Notes under the pieces: generated by a model
Told to the model about the DNA's origin: nothing
Databases searched by the model: none
What the model saw: only the letters and a program-made list of their open reading frames with translations
Made by a program: the position numbers and the translations under genes
Shown: piece by piece, positions 1 to 8,968 of the stretch
Layout: the number at the start of each line of letters is the position of its first letter
Numbering within the stretch: position 1 is the first letter of the stretch
From: an uncultured Granulosicoccus sp.
GTDB taxonomy: Bacteria > Pseudomonadota > Gammaproteobacteria > Granulosicoccales > Granulosicoccaceae
NCBI GenBank assembly: GCA_947499955.1
Contig: CANMQI010000003.1
Location: 1-64,000 of the forward strand
DNA: 64,000 bases
Reading direction: 5' to 3'

Positions 1-2069
1 ATGACACTCTGTGCATCATGATCAAACGCCACGATACCAATACCGGTGTTCGGCTTGCTGACACTGACAAAGATCTCAGCCGCCTCGCGCAGCACCTGAA
101 CCCGGGTACGCCCGTCACCGGCATCCGAGCTCATCGACCCGGATTTGTCCAGCACCAGGGCCACCGCCACACTGGGTCGGGCGATCGTGTTGGCACTGAT
201 GCCGACCACCCATTCTTCCCCGGTCTGCACACAGCGCACGGTAACCGATCCGCTGGCGGTGTCACCGGCCGTAGTACCGGTATGGCTCAACCACAGCTGC
301 GCCTTGGCCGCCCCGTTGATCCCGGGAGAGTTCACGATGAGAGTACCGCCCAGCAACAAGCCGAAAGGACCGGTCGGGCCGTTGATCACATCAAAGCGTA
401 TGTCTTCCACGCCAGAGCATTCCCACACCACCGCCCGAGCCGTCAGCTCCCCTTCGGGAATGTCGTTGAAGACGACATGGGTGGTTTCCAGAGTGACTCT
501 CAAGGCGGCTAGTTGGACGGCAGCAAAGGCATTGACTCGACCGAAACCATAGTCATCATTATGCCCCGTTGCATCATAGACAACTCCACCAATCTGGTCC
601 GCGGAATCACGCATGACCTGTCGTAGTTCTGCTCCTGTCAGCGATGTATTGGCAGACAAGGCCAGAGCGGCACAGCCTGCTGCGCAGGGCGCTGCATAAC
701 TGGTACCCGTACCGGTTGTATAGGCGTCACCGGTAGTTGTACTATAGACATCAACGCCTGGTGCAATCAGTTCTACCGTACTGCCTCGCGCAGCATTGTC
801 TTCAAGATCGTTGCGGTCAGAGCGAACCACGGCAATGACATTGGGATGCGAGACCACCTCATCTTCCGTGACGTCCACATTGTTTCCGTTGGATGCTGCC
901 CAGAATATCGGCAGACCCAGCCCCTGACGTCCATTGGGTGCACCGTCAAGGGCGAGTTCCAGAACGGTTTCGAGTTCCCAGGTTGCAATATTGGGGCCCA
1001 GACTCGAGACCAGGATGTCAGCTGCATCATTCGGGTCCGCGGCAGGATTCTCCGTGCTGGGGTCAATGGCGTAGGCAACTGCGCGTGCGAGAGTTGTCTG
1101 CGTACCCACCTGATCACCCAGGCAGGCAATTAGTATCAGTCCGCAATCAGGAGCCGCACCGACACCACCTCTGCCGTTCTCGCGTCTCGCACCAACCATA
1201 CCGGCGCAGAAGGTGCCATGACCACTACCGGGCATGCCTGCGGTCCCCTGATTGAAAACACCAGCCCCGGTATAGTAAGCCGATTCCGGTAACACACCCG
1301 CTGCAAGATCTTCATGATCGGCATCGAAGCCATTGTCGATTACGGCAACACGAACACCAGCCCCGAAAGTATGCGTCCAGGCTTCCTCGGCACTGACATC
1401 GGCACCAACGACGCCTCCAGCGGCCCCGTCGTTACTCCACTGCCATTGATCTCCAAAATCCGGATCACTAGGCGTTGCCCGGGCGGGCGCGGCGTGATAC
1501 TCCGCACTCGCAGGCATACCCCGTTGTGGTATATGGACAATCAGCGACGGTTCGGCGAAAACAAACCTTGCATCGCTGTGCAAGTCCTCAGAGGCAGCAA
1601 GTGCATCGTCATGCCCGGATGCAATGACTTCATACAGGTTCGGGGCAAAACCCAGCTTGTTGACGATAGCCAGTTTCTGTTCGCTGAGCACAGCTTCAGC
1701 CTCAGCCTGGGATAGCGCCGGGTCGAGTTGTAGCGTCAAACGCCGCGTCACAATGGCAAGGGTGCCATCATTGCGCTTTACAACCAATCCTGACGACTCA
1801 GAGCGCTCCGGCACCGCCGACATGGCCATTGCCGCCCTTGTCCTTTCATCGGGTTTGACGAAAACCCAATTGGCTTTTTCGAATGCTTCCATGGTTTTGT
1901 CGTTTTGATCACCGATACTTTCGGACACTATCGATGCAGCAGACTCTCCCAGCGCAGAGGCCGACATGGCAGGAGAGCGAGACTCATCAGCATCGACCTT
2001 GATGGCAGCAACTTCGTCGAGAACTTCGATTTCAATACGACGATCACGTTTGTAATATGCGCGTTTCAT
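1..2069 (-). CDS. S8 (subtilisin-like) serine protease with C-terminal vWA domain, 3' end beyond window
   Basis: An open frame of about 689 codons runs from ATG at 2069 to the left edge without a stop, so the C-terminus is missing. A GGAGG ribosome site lies 8 nt before the ATG. The catalytic triad is visible: Asp245 in AVIDNGFD, His284 in GSGHGTFCAGM and Ser457 in GTGTSYAAPCAAG, with the oxyanion Asn in WAASNGNN. From about residue 636 a von Willebrand A domain begins with the metal-binding motif LVLDKSGSMSSD (Asp641, Ser643, Ser645). The first 200 residues resemble an acidic inhibitor-like prodomain. There is no obvious Sec signal at the N-terminus (MKRAYYKRDRR), so how or whether it is exported is unclear. 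An S8 fold joined to vWA suggests proteolysis combined with a protein-binding module. The function is not known. Confidence 0.85.
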   Translation of the reverse strand, partial: MKRAYYKRDRRIEIEVLDEVAAIKVDADESRSPAMSASALGESAASIVSESIGDQNDKTMEAFEKANWVFVKPDERTRAAMAMSAVPERSESSGLVVKRNDGTLAIVTRRLTLQLDPALSQAEAEAVLSEQKLAIVNKLGFAPNLYEVIASGHDDALAASEDLHSDARFVFAEPSLIVHIPQRGMPASAEYHAAPARATPSDPDFGDQWQWSNDGAAGGVVGADVSAEEAWTHTFGAGVRVAVIDNGFDADHEDLAAGVLPESAYYTGAGVFNQGTAGMPGSGHGTFCAGMVGARRENGRGGVGAAPDCGLILIACLGDQVGTQTTLARAVAYAIDPSTENPAADPNDAADILVSSLGPNIATWELETVLELALDGAPNGRQGLGLPIFWAASNGNNVDVTEDEVVSHPNVIAVVRSDRNDLEDNAARGSTVELIAPGVDVYSTTTGDAYTTGTGTSYAAPCAAGCAALALSANTSLTGAELRQVMRDSADQIGGVVYDATGHNDDYGFGRVNAFAAVQLAALRVTLETTHVVFNDIPEGELTARAVVWECSGVEDIRFDVINGPTGPFGLLLGGTLIVNSPGINGAAKAQLWLSHTGTTAGDTASGSVTVRCVQTGEEWVVGISANTIARPSVAVALVLDKSGSMSSDAGDGRTRVQVLREAAEIFVSVSKPNTGIGIVAFDHDAQSV

Positions 2070-2407
2070 ACAGTGAACCTCCAGTGAACTTCTCTTGTGG
2101 TGAGACGATCAGCGCAGGGAACCAGGCAGACGTTGTTCCTGCACTTCGACTTTGTCCGTATTCCAATGCCTGACGTACTGCGGTGGATAACACCAGAAAA
2201 CCGATAGGTACAGCTTTGCAAATACGCCGAAAAGTATCCACTAAACCTAAGCACGGTCAGCCGACTGTCGTGAGAGACAAGCTCCTCGGTTGCTCGACGA
2301 AAGTTCTGGAATGGCCTTTGAAACAAGAATAAACGGAAGTAATCAACCTGATTTCAAACGCCATCTTTCCATCTCACAATCATCCTGAAACGAACTGATA
2401 CGAAAGG
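2070..2407. other. Non-coding leader region upstream of the S8-vWA protease
   Basis: The 338 bp between the protease start and the chemoreceptor fragment contain no convincing gene. Small open frames on the minus strand here are rich in Arg, Ser and Cys and look random. The region presumably holds the promoter of the leftward protease gene. I cannot single out a strong -35/-10 pair. Confidence 0.4.
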
Positions 2408-2770
2408 ATGAACGAAGGAATCGGAAGACGCACGTGGAGTGCGACGAGAAAAGGCAACGTGCCTGGACGGGCGCACGCAGACTCTGATGCCATCAGTGAC
2501 ATCAATCAGATAATCAGCGAAATAAGTACGATTCAGACCAGTATCACTACTGCCATAGAACAGCAAAAGGTAATAACCGAAAGTATCGATCAGTCAGTCT
2601 GCGCAACTGCAGAAGGAAACGTCATCATCGATGATGCCATCAGCAAGGTGTCACGCTCTGCTATCGAGAACCGAAAGTACGCGTCCAGCATTGAAAATGC
2701 AGCTGGGAGAATGAACGCGATGGCCGACTCTCTGGAGGCATCTGTATTTCGGTTCTTGAAGAACGGTTGA
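2399..2770 (+). pseudogene. Remnant of a methyl-accepting chemotaxis protein C-terminus
   Basis: A 120-codon frame (ATG 2408, stop 2768-2770) reads like the end of a chemoreceptor signalling domain. It contains INQIISEISTIQTSITTAIE, then EQQKVITESIDQSV, then a Gly/Asn-Ile heptad stretch and a terminal ASVFRFLKNG, matching the usual chemoreceptor finish. The highly conserved hairpin tip, HAMP, membrane spans and sensor domain are absent, and an in-frame stop lies at 2396. No good ribosome site precedes the ATG. I infer a decayed 3' fragment. Translation as a small coiled-coil protein cannot be excluded. Confidence 0.6.
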
Positions 2771-2859
2771 TATGTGCAGGGATGCAATATCGAACCTTGC
2801 TGTGAATGCATACCAATATCCCTTCCCCTTGGTGGATAACGTCTGGTGGGAATTTGATT

Positions 2860-2918
2860 TGTTCTGGATGTTTGAGGTATGGGATATTTACATTTGAAGC
2901 AATGATGGTATAAATGAT
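2860..2918. repeat. Intergenic element, copy 1 (second copy at 13038-13097)
   Basis: TGTTCTGGATGTT (2860-2872) is followed about 39 nt later by GCAATGATGGTATAAATGAT (2899-2918). The same two blocks recur at 13038-13097 with almost the same spacing. Each copy lies just beyond the 3' end of a minus-strand gene. The second block contains TATAAAT, which resembles a -10 box, so the element could be a promoter for a small RNA or the end of a mobile repeat. Confidence 0.5.
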
Positions 2919-3046
2919 GTGTTCAGTGATAGCTGACGACGACCGCCGTCGATTTGAAGGCGTCTTGAACTGCCAGTAGTTTGTAGAAGTCTCGACATGA
3001 TCTGACCGTTGCCGATTTTAACCTGGTGCCTGTCAGAGCAAGCTCT
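2919..3046. other. Intergenic tail with no gene seen
   Basis: The 276 bp between the chemoreceptor remnant and the metallo-beta-lactamase gene contain the repeat element at 2860-2918. I can support nothing else there. No terminator with a T-run was found. Confidence 0.35.
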
Positions 3047-4201
3047 CTACTCTTTCCACCGTATCGATTTCCCTGGCTCAATCACGGTAGTCGTGAAAGG
3101 CACTTGTCTTTCAACAGCGTGTGCCAGAACCTCTTGGAGCCGTGTCTTCGGGTAATCCGACTTCCAGTCGTCGATCGGATAAGTCCAGTGGATGCGATAG
3201 GCATCCCCCTCGGGACGCGCGTCAAACAGCATTTCCAGTGTTTCGACACTGGGGTTTTCGTGTCGCCCGTCACCTGAAAACACGTAGTGCCTGGCGCGCA
3301 CTGTTCGAAAGAAATCCACACTCACATTGCGGTCACTGCCATGGTGCGGCATCTTCAGAATATCGACCTCCATGACACCATCAACCAGCAAATCGGCCCG
3401 CACGAGAGCCTCTGTGATGTGGTCTCCCCTCGCATCACCGGTCAACAGAAGTCGGTGTCCTTCGGCCTCGACCAGAACCACCATACTTGCCAGATTGAAC
3501 ACTGACCTGTCCAGTCGGGCGGCAGCCGTTTCACGAACCACCTTGTCTGCTTCCTTGTCCAGCAGGATGCGCACCTGTTCATCCCATTCCTCGCGCAGGT
3601 CATCCAGCTCCTGTCGTCCGGGACAGAGAAAACGCATGGACAGATTATGGTGCGCAAGGGCCTCGGGTAACTCCACCACCAGGCCACCCTGAAATTCCTG
3701 GTTGATCGGAATGTGTTGCTTCTTGGCCAGATCTCGCAGCTTCCTGCCCTCCCCTACACTCTGCAGCACCACTTGCGCCGGCCGATGCAGCGGTAATGAG
3801 TGTTCGTCTCTGCCGACACTGGCCACGCTTACAGCCTCATTCTCGACGTCATCCTGTCTGGACTGCCCGCCGATCACATCGCTGAAACTGTTGTGCCAAA
3901 GCCCCTTGACCTCCACCAATGACACTTGGTGATCCGCTTTGGCGTCATCACATTCAAAGAGCATGTCCAGAATGCCCTTGATATGATCCTGATCCATGTG
4001 ACTGACCATGATGCGCTCAAGAAAAAAGGGAGCCGTCAGGGAACGCTCGCTGATCAATTGCCTGATGCGTTTGCGAAGAACGCTCTTGAAGACTTTCGAC
4101 GGTCCACCATCAATGAGCATGGTCAACGGTGTTGCAGCATCCCCATAGTGAAGCAGCAAACAGTCTCCGTGGCGTGCGGGTAGTACCTCCAGTTCGAACA
4201 T
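3047..4201 (-). CDS. ComEC-type metallo-beta-lactamase fold hydrolase
   Basis: This 384-residue cytoplasmic protein has the beta-lactamase fold of the ComEC/Rec2 C-terminal type. The metal-binding motif SHMDQDHIKG lies near residue 65, LLLTGDARGD near 255 and the distal MPHHGSDRN near 287. There is no signal peptide or membrane segment, so it is a free-standing hydrolase domain and not a DNA uptake channel. ComEC-like domains are metal-dependent phosphodiesterases or nucleases; the substrate here is unknown. The start at 4201 is supported by GGAGG 4-5 nt upstream. It follows the S8 protease gene after only 24 bp, so the two are almost certainly cotranscribed and may act together. Confidence 0.8.
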   Translation of the reverse strand: MFELEVLPARHGDCLLLHYGDAATPLTMLIDGGPSKVFKSVLRKRIRQLISERSLTAPFFLERIMVSHMDQDHIKGILDMLFECDDAKADHQVSLVEVKGLWHNSFSDVIGGQSRQDDVENEAVSVASVGRDEHSLPLHRPAQVVLQSVGEGRKLRDLAKKQHIPINQEFQGGLVVELPEALAHHNLSMRFLCPGRQELDDLREEWDEQVRILLDKEADKVVRETAAARLDRSVFNLASMVVLVEAEGHRLLLTGDARGDHITEALVRADLLVDGVMEVDILKMPHHGSDRNVSVDFFRTVRARHYVFSGDGRHENPSVETLEMLFDARPEGDAYRIHWTYPIDDWKSDYPKTRLQEVLAHAVERQVPFTTTVIEPGKSIRWKE

Positions 4202-4225
4202 GATTCCTCCGCCTGACTGCTTGCT

Positions 4226-6286
4226 TTAGATCGATTGAAGGGCTCGCAGGACGTCGAGCATTCCGGCCCCCTGAAAGTAGCGTTCACGACCCAGATCTGT
4301 CGCCGTATTGCACAGAGCTTCCTTCACTCGCTGAGGCTGGCCTATCAATTCAGAGTGACGGGCCATCAGCATGGCTGCGGCGCCACTGACATGGGGGGCC
4401 GCCATACTGGTGCCGTCCTTGCGCTCATCGCCATCATCACCAACACAGGAACGTATCTTCTCACCCGGCGCCACCAGATCCGGTTTGCTGCGCCCATCCC
4501 CGGTGGGGCCTCGGCTGGAAAAATAGCTGACACCGTACTCATGCGGTCGGTAACGATGGGTTGCACCAACCGTGATCGCACCATTGGCGTTGCCGGGGTC
4601 GGTGATGGATACACAGCTGTACCCGGGTACGGCAGCTCCAGAGGCGAGACTGAATAGCTGATGCCCGCCATTGCCTGCCGCTGCCACAACGACCGTCCCA
4701 TTTGCGGCCAACTGGTCACACTCGTCGCAGATGGGCGTACGTCCGCAGGCATAGTTGACGACATCATGTTCGATGGACAGACTCAGGTTGACCCCATGCA
4801 CGTGAATATGGCCAGCACGTGTGTTGAGGTATCGAACCAGCTGCAGAGCCGCTATCACTTCGAATTCATCGGAAGAATTGTCCTTGCCCAGTACCCGCAG
4901 GTCGATGAGCCGGATATCGGGGCACATCCCGGTCATCTCTCGCGGAATCGTCTGATCCAGCAACTTGTGAGGATTGTCTCCCGGTCGACAATGGCCGGGA
5001 GACACCGCCTCACCATCCACGATTGGCCAGTCAGCCGCCAGAATACCGGCAACGTGAGTCCCATGATCCAGAGCGGGCGGATCATCCGCCGGGTTGTCCA
5101 CCTGCACGAAGGGTAATAACAGTGCCCAATCCACGTCCAGGCCGTTGCGCAATCGCGCGAGCAGTTCATCGACGGTTTTCCTGGCCTTTATCTTCAGTTC
5201 CTTCTCGATCTCATTCTGCTTTTCCAGCACGGCTGCATCCGTTGCCTGCTCGTTGCCTTCAAACGCCTTGTTAGCAGCCTTCAGACCATCCAGCGCCCGA
5301 GAATCCAGCTCTTTGCGTTCCTTTTTGTCTCTGTCGAGGCGCAGCGCCTTTCTCAGTTTGCTGAAATCGTAGGTTTCAACAATGCGAGACTGACAAGTGC
5401 CTGAGCGCCAATCATGAAAGGCAGGATGCCTGGAGTCGATACCACTGTCTGCGATGGCCCAGACGATATTCTTGCAAGAGACATTGAACAACAAGCGTGC
5501 TGCATCGGCCTTGCAGGCGACGTTGGAACGATTGACCGCTGGCAAGGCATCTCGATTACGTGATACTCGCCACACGCGGCTACCGCTATCAGAGGTGATT
5601 GCTGTAGCTGTCAGTGGATAGTCTGCGAACAGGTCCAGAAAGGCATCGACAATCTGCTCGTTCGTGAGATCTTCGCTGACCCCTTTCATACCCATCGCGG
5701 CGATGTAGCCGATCAGGCGAACGGTCCAGACCAGGTCCGGTGCTGGCCAGTGCTTGTCCCGGCTCTTGTAGGCACTGTTTGTCGGCCGGGATTCCACCCT
5801 CACGATATCGGCGATGATCAGCCTCTTCAGCTTCTCACGCGCCTGCTCGTTCTTCGGCCCCGGGAAGTGTCGATACAGAACATAGTCGCTGTCATCGGGT
5901 ATCGATTCGATGTAGTCCAGCACTCTCTCTCGCCACCAACGCGTATGTGGCAGAACCAACCAGAGTACTTCGTCAAAATACAGACGTGCTGCAATCACAC
6001 CGGGCAGATGGGCTATCCCGGCCTGGTCTCTTTTCTTCTGGTCGCCAATACCACCAATGGAGCACCTGTATTTACGCAGATCCGCGAGATCCTGATTGAT
6101 CTGCTCAGCGATGTTTCCAGCACTGTCATCTCGATGAGGCAGAATGATGAGATCCTGGGATGCTCCGAGAGATTGAGCGAATGCAATCCAAACGTCTGTC
6201 AGTATTGGCGAGTCCTGGGTAAACCGGCGCCCTTCCTTGCTCCCGAAGATCTGTTGCTCGATACGCTCCCGAATCGTCATATCCAT
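4226..6286 (-). CDS. Cytoplasmic S8 family serine protease with large N-terminal domain and charged insertion
   Basis: A 686-residue subtilase without a signal peptide. The triad residues are Asp280 (IADSGID), His408 (LDHGTHVAGI) and Ser627 (DGTSMAAPHVSG), with the oxyanion Asn in VVAAAGNGG. Asp and His are 128 residues apart because of a Lys/Glu-rich, probably coiled-coil insertion at about 300-390, which is far longer than in secreted subtilisins. About 270 residues precede the protease domain and match no family I recognise. The next gene downstream is the ComEC-type hydrolase, 24 bp away. An intracellular regulated protease paired with a possible nuclease suggests a conflict or stress system, but this is inference. 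The alternative start MTIRER at 6280 is possible. Confidence 0.85.
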   Translation of the reverse strand: MDMTIRERIEQQIFGSKEGRRFTQDSPILTDVWIAFAQSLGASQDLIILPHRDDSAGNIAEQINQDLADLRKYRCSIGGIGDQKKRDQAGIAHLPGVIAARLYFDEVLWLVLPHTRWWRERVLDYIESIPDDSDYVLYRHFPGPKNEQAREKLKRLIIADIVRVESRPTNSAYKSRDKHWPAPDLVWTVRLIGYIAAMGMKGVSEDLTNEQIVDAFLDLFADYPLTATAITSDSGSRVWRVSRNRDALPAVNRSNVACKADAARLLFNVSCKNIVWAIADSGIDSRHPAFHDWRSGTCQSRIVETYDFSKLRKALRLDRDKKERKELDSRALDGLKAANKAFEGNEQATDAAVLEKQNEIEKELKIKARKTVDELLARLRNGLDVDWALLLPFVQVDNPADDPPALDHGTHVAGILAADWPIVDGEAVSPGHCRPGDNPHKLLDQTIPREMTGMCPDIRLIDLRVLGKDNSSDEFEVIAALQLVRYLNTRAGHIHVHGVNLSLSIEHDVVNYACGRTPICDECDQLAANGTVVVAAAGNGGHQLFSLASGAAVPGYSCVSITDPGNANGAITVGATHRYRPHEYGVSYFSSRGPTGDGRSKPDLVAPGEKIRSCVGDDGDERKDGTSMAAPHVSGAAAMLMARHSELIGQPQRVKEALCNTATDLGRERYFQGAGMLDVLRALQSI

Positions 6287-6366
6287 ACATTCTCATCTCA
6301 AGTCGCGAATGACACCGATCATGAATATCACTGAACGTTGATGAAGTCGACAGATAGAAAGTACAG

Positions 6367-7317
6367 TCAATCACCCAAGCCCATGAATTTCAGCAGATCC
6401 GAAACCGATTTACGAGCACCGAAAAATACTGAGACCTCATCCGGCCCTTTCCCGCCATTGGCCAGTACGCCAAGGAACCATTGCTGCCGGAGTTGATAGA
6501 CTCCCCGGAATACGACGCGCCAATCCTCCAGATCTGTCATATCCTGACGACGACCTGCCCAGTCCTCGTAATAGGCAAAGCCGAAGTCGAACTCCCCATC
6601 GGGCGAACTGGTGAAATAGCTTGTCTCTCCCGTGTCCTCTTTCACGAAATAATCAGGGACAGATTTGTAATAGGCGTAGGTAAAACCGGTCGCGAAATAG
6701 GTCGACAACGTATCTTCGTTCTCAACGGATGATTCGCGAGTACGACCACCACCAACAAACTTCCAGCCATAGCGACTACCACTTCTGCTGCCGATGGCGA
6801 TGTCTTCATCGTTGAACAGTAACGTTGATTCCTCGGATAATGTCCGAATATAGTAGCCTGACAGATCCAGTGTATCGGCGACTTCATTGAAACGACCGGG
6901 TGTGGAGCTTCCCGAGGTATCGGTATTTTCCACTGACACTGCACCACTCTGATGCAGTCTCACATCGAACCCGAAGCTGTCGGTACGCTCGTTCTTCCGG
7001 ATTGACTCGAAATTGAAGTGTGCGAACAAGGCCTGTTCGTCAAGGCCACTGTACGTTCCGTCCTCACCATCGTAGTCCGGCATGAGTTGCAGTCCGAAGT
7101 AGAACGTGTTGCACCACGGGGACGGGCTTCCACATTCCCCGGCATTGTCAACCGGAATGGTTGCCGTTGGCGTGATGCCCTGTTCTTCGTCTGCCCCAGC
7201 GGCTTGCACGAAATTCAACGTTGCATACATCAACGTGCACAATGCGAGACTACATAGAGACAGGGTGTGTTTTCTGCTCCGACTGCTGACAGTACGGACT
7301 TGGGAAAGTCGGCTCAT
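6367..7317 (-). CDS. Exported hypothetical protein, probable outer-membrane beta-barrel
   Basis: A 316-residue protein. A basic start and hydrophobic stretch (SLCSLALCTLMYATLNFVQA) form a Sec signal peptide, cut near VQAAGADEE. The mature part is rich in aromatic and acidic residues in alternating strands, such as FYFGLQLMPDYDG, FATGFTYAYYKS and FDFGFAYYEDW, as in small outer-membrane barrels. No family is recognised. ATG at 7317 is preferred because GAGG lies 6 nt upstream; a TTG at 7323 is also in frame. The ATG overlaps the stop of the upstream lipoprotein gene by 4 bp (ATGA), so translation is coupled and the two products probably act together in the envelope. Confidence 0.65.
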   Translation of the reverse strand: MSRLSQVRTVSSRSRKHTLSLCSLALCTLMYATLNFVQAAGADEEQGITPTATIPVDNAGECGSPSPWCNTFYFGLQLMPDYDGEDGTYSGLDEQALFAHFNFESIRKNERTDSFGFDVRLHQSGAVSVENTDTSGSSTPGRFNEVADTLDLSGYYIRTLSEESTLLFNDEDIAIGSRSGSRYGWKFVGGGRTRESSVENEDTLSTYFATGFTYAYYKSVPDYFVKEDTGETSYFTSSPDGEFDFGFAYYEDWAGRRQDMTDLEDWRVVFRGVYQLRQQWFLGVLANGGKGPDEVSVFFGARKSVSDLLKFMGLGD

Positions 7318-8657
7318 CTGCAACCTCTCGCATCCTGAACGGCAATGAAGCGATACATGAAGACCAGAAACTCATCGCTCCAGATCTGATTGTGTCCGGA
7401 GATCACTTCGTCTGCGACAGTGACATTGAAATACGGATTGTTGCGCTGCCCATCCACCGACATCTCGGCATTACGTTCGAGCACAAGACCGTTCTGCAGG
7501 TCCCACTGATCGCTGGTACCGCTTTGAAATTCTCTCCAGCTGCACAGGGCTGCCCCGAAGCCGAGATCCTGCCCCTTCTGTCGAGTTTTCGACGGAGGGC
7601 CAAGATACAAACGATGTGTCTGATACGGTTCGTAGTGACCAATTGCCGTTCGATTGAGTTTTCCCTGATCAGGTCTGGCCGGATTGTAGTCAGTGAACAG
7701 ATTGGACAATATGCGACCGACCGGAAAAGCCAGGCGCGTGGCAACGTCCGTACGCGATGTGAGAATGGCCAGTATCGGCCGCTGCGATTGTCCAAACTGG
7801 AGTTTTCCGGACTTTTCTCGTATGGCCGTCATCCTCGCGGCCTCGAAAGCCGGATTGACCAGCACGATCAGATCCGCCAGCGTGCGGCTGATGCTGCCTT
7901 GTCGAGGAAAGGCCATGTCACGTTGCAATATCTGCTGCGTTGCGGTGTAGACAAGGCCTCCACCAAAACTGTGCCCGATCAGTACCAGCTTGCTGTTCGT
8001 GGTACTGGCGTCTATCTTTCTGAGCTCGCCCAGAATCTCCGTCACACCATCCTGCCCGACACGGTGCGCACGTTTCTTGCGGTTCCAGAATGAGAGACTA
8101 CGAAAGGGTTCCCAGGTCGCAGACAGACCGCGCCAGCCAAGATACACCCCGACCACACGACGGCTCGCACAACTGGCAGCCTGGCAGGCCACTCGATCCG
8201 CCACTGCCAGACGTTGCAGGAATCTCTTGAAATCCCGCAGATTCCCGTTATTGTATTGGGCATTGTTCTTCCAGCCGTGTGCAAATACGGCAATCAGCAA
8301 ATCCGATTCCGAAGCGAGATTCCTGAGCTGCCCCATGAGTGCATCCTTGCGGGCACGATCATGCAAGGCCCCCTGATCATCGAATTCGATGATGCCCATG
8401 GGAATCTCATAGTCCACTGACGCATCCTCAGCCAGCAGAAAATAGCTTGATTCGCTGCAATCCACTGCTGAGCGGCTGACGCAGGGCGTCTGTCCCGACG
8501 GTGCTGTACGAAAGGCACTATTGGCGGCGCAGCTACTGATCGTGATGACCATCAGCAGACTGCCGAGAAGCCGCATTGTTCTGACAATCAGCTCAGGTAG
8601 TAGACTGCCGAATGCAGGAACCTTGTTGCCAATCGGCTTGTCCTGACTGAACACCAT
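7314..8657 (-). CDS. Alpha/beta-hydrolase lipoprotein
   Basis: About 447 residues. A hydrophobic segment LLGSLLMVITISSC ends in a plausible lipobox Cys, so the protein is probably a lipoprotein. An alpha/beta-hydrolase core follows: the oxyanion strand region has LIAVFAHGWKNN, and the nucleophile elbow is LVLIGHSFGGGLVY, giving a catalytic Ser. ATG at 8657 has GGAGG about 7 nt upstream; ATG at 8663 is too close to it, and ATG at 8576 would start directly at the signal peptide. A lipase or esterase acting at the envelope is likely, substrate unknown. The stop overlaps the start of the beta-barrel-like gene. Confidence 0.7.
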   Translation of the reverse strand: MVFSQDKPIGNKVPAFGSLLPELIVRTMRLLGSLLMVITISSCAANSAFRTAPSGQTPCVSRSAVDCSESSYFLLAEDASVDYEIPMGIIEFDDQGALHDRARKDALMGQLRNLASESDLLIAVFAHGWKNNAQYNNGNLRDFKRFLQRLAVADRVACQAASCASRRVVGVYLGWRGLSATWEPFRSLSFWNRKKRAHRVGQDGVTEILGELRKIDASTTNSKLVLIGHSFGGGLVYTATQQILQRDMAFPRQGSISRTLADLIVLVNPAFEAARMTAIREKSGKLQFGQSQRPILAILTSRTDVATRLAFPVGRILSNLFTDYNPARPDQGKLNRTAIGHYEPYQTHRLYLGPPSKTRQKGQDLGFGAALCSWREFQSGTSDQWDLQNGLVLERNAEMSVDGQRNNPYFNVTVADEVISGHNQIWSDEFLVFMYRFIAVQDARGCR

Positions 8658-8663
8658 GATCAT

Positions 8664-8968
8664 CCCTCCCCGCAGGCATGCCGATGAACAGTGAGAAAAT
8701 CACTACTGCGATGCTCCCGGCTGGTCTTTCGCCGGGAACTCGACAGTCATGACATCACTGAAGCATGAAGGACTACAGGTTTGTCCCTGTCAGCCACTCT
8801 TGTCAACAGGCAGGTGCCAGGACCCAGCCTAATGGATAGTGAAGACGAGTGACAGGGCGGGAATCAGTGAAATATACGCCAACATTCTGCACGTGGTACC
8901 CGCATTGTATTTCAAGTCCTGCCTGTCGATGATCTGCGTTTGCGCCTTCGGTGAAGCACCTTGCCCAG
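8664..8968. other. Intergenic region with one stem-loop
   Basis: About 305 bp separate the DUF2235 gene from the lipoprotein gene, both leftward. A stem TCCCGGC/GCCGGGA sits at 8715-8737. I find no credible open frame; the frame entering from the DUF2235 gene is a shadow. The region likely holds the lipoprotein promoter. Confidence 0.4.
8715..8737 (-). terminator. Stem-loop after the DUF2235 gene
   Basis: TCCCGGC (8715-8721) and GCCGGGA (8731-8737) form a 7-bp perfect stem with a 9-nt loop about 230 bp past the DUF2235 stop. There is no T-run after it on the minus strand, so intrinsic termination is only possible, not shown. Confidence 0.3.
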
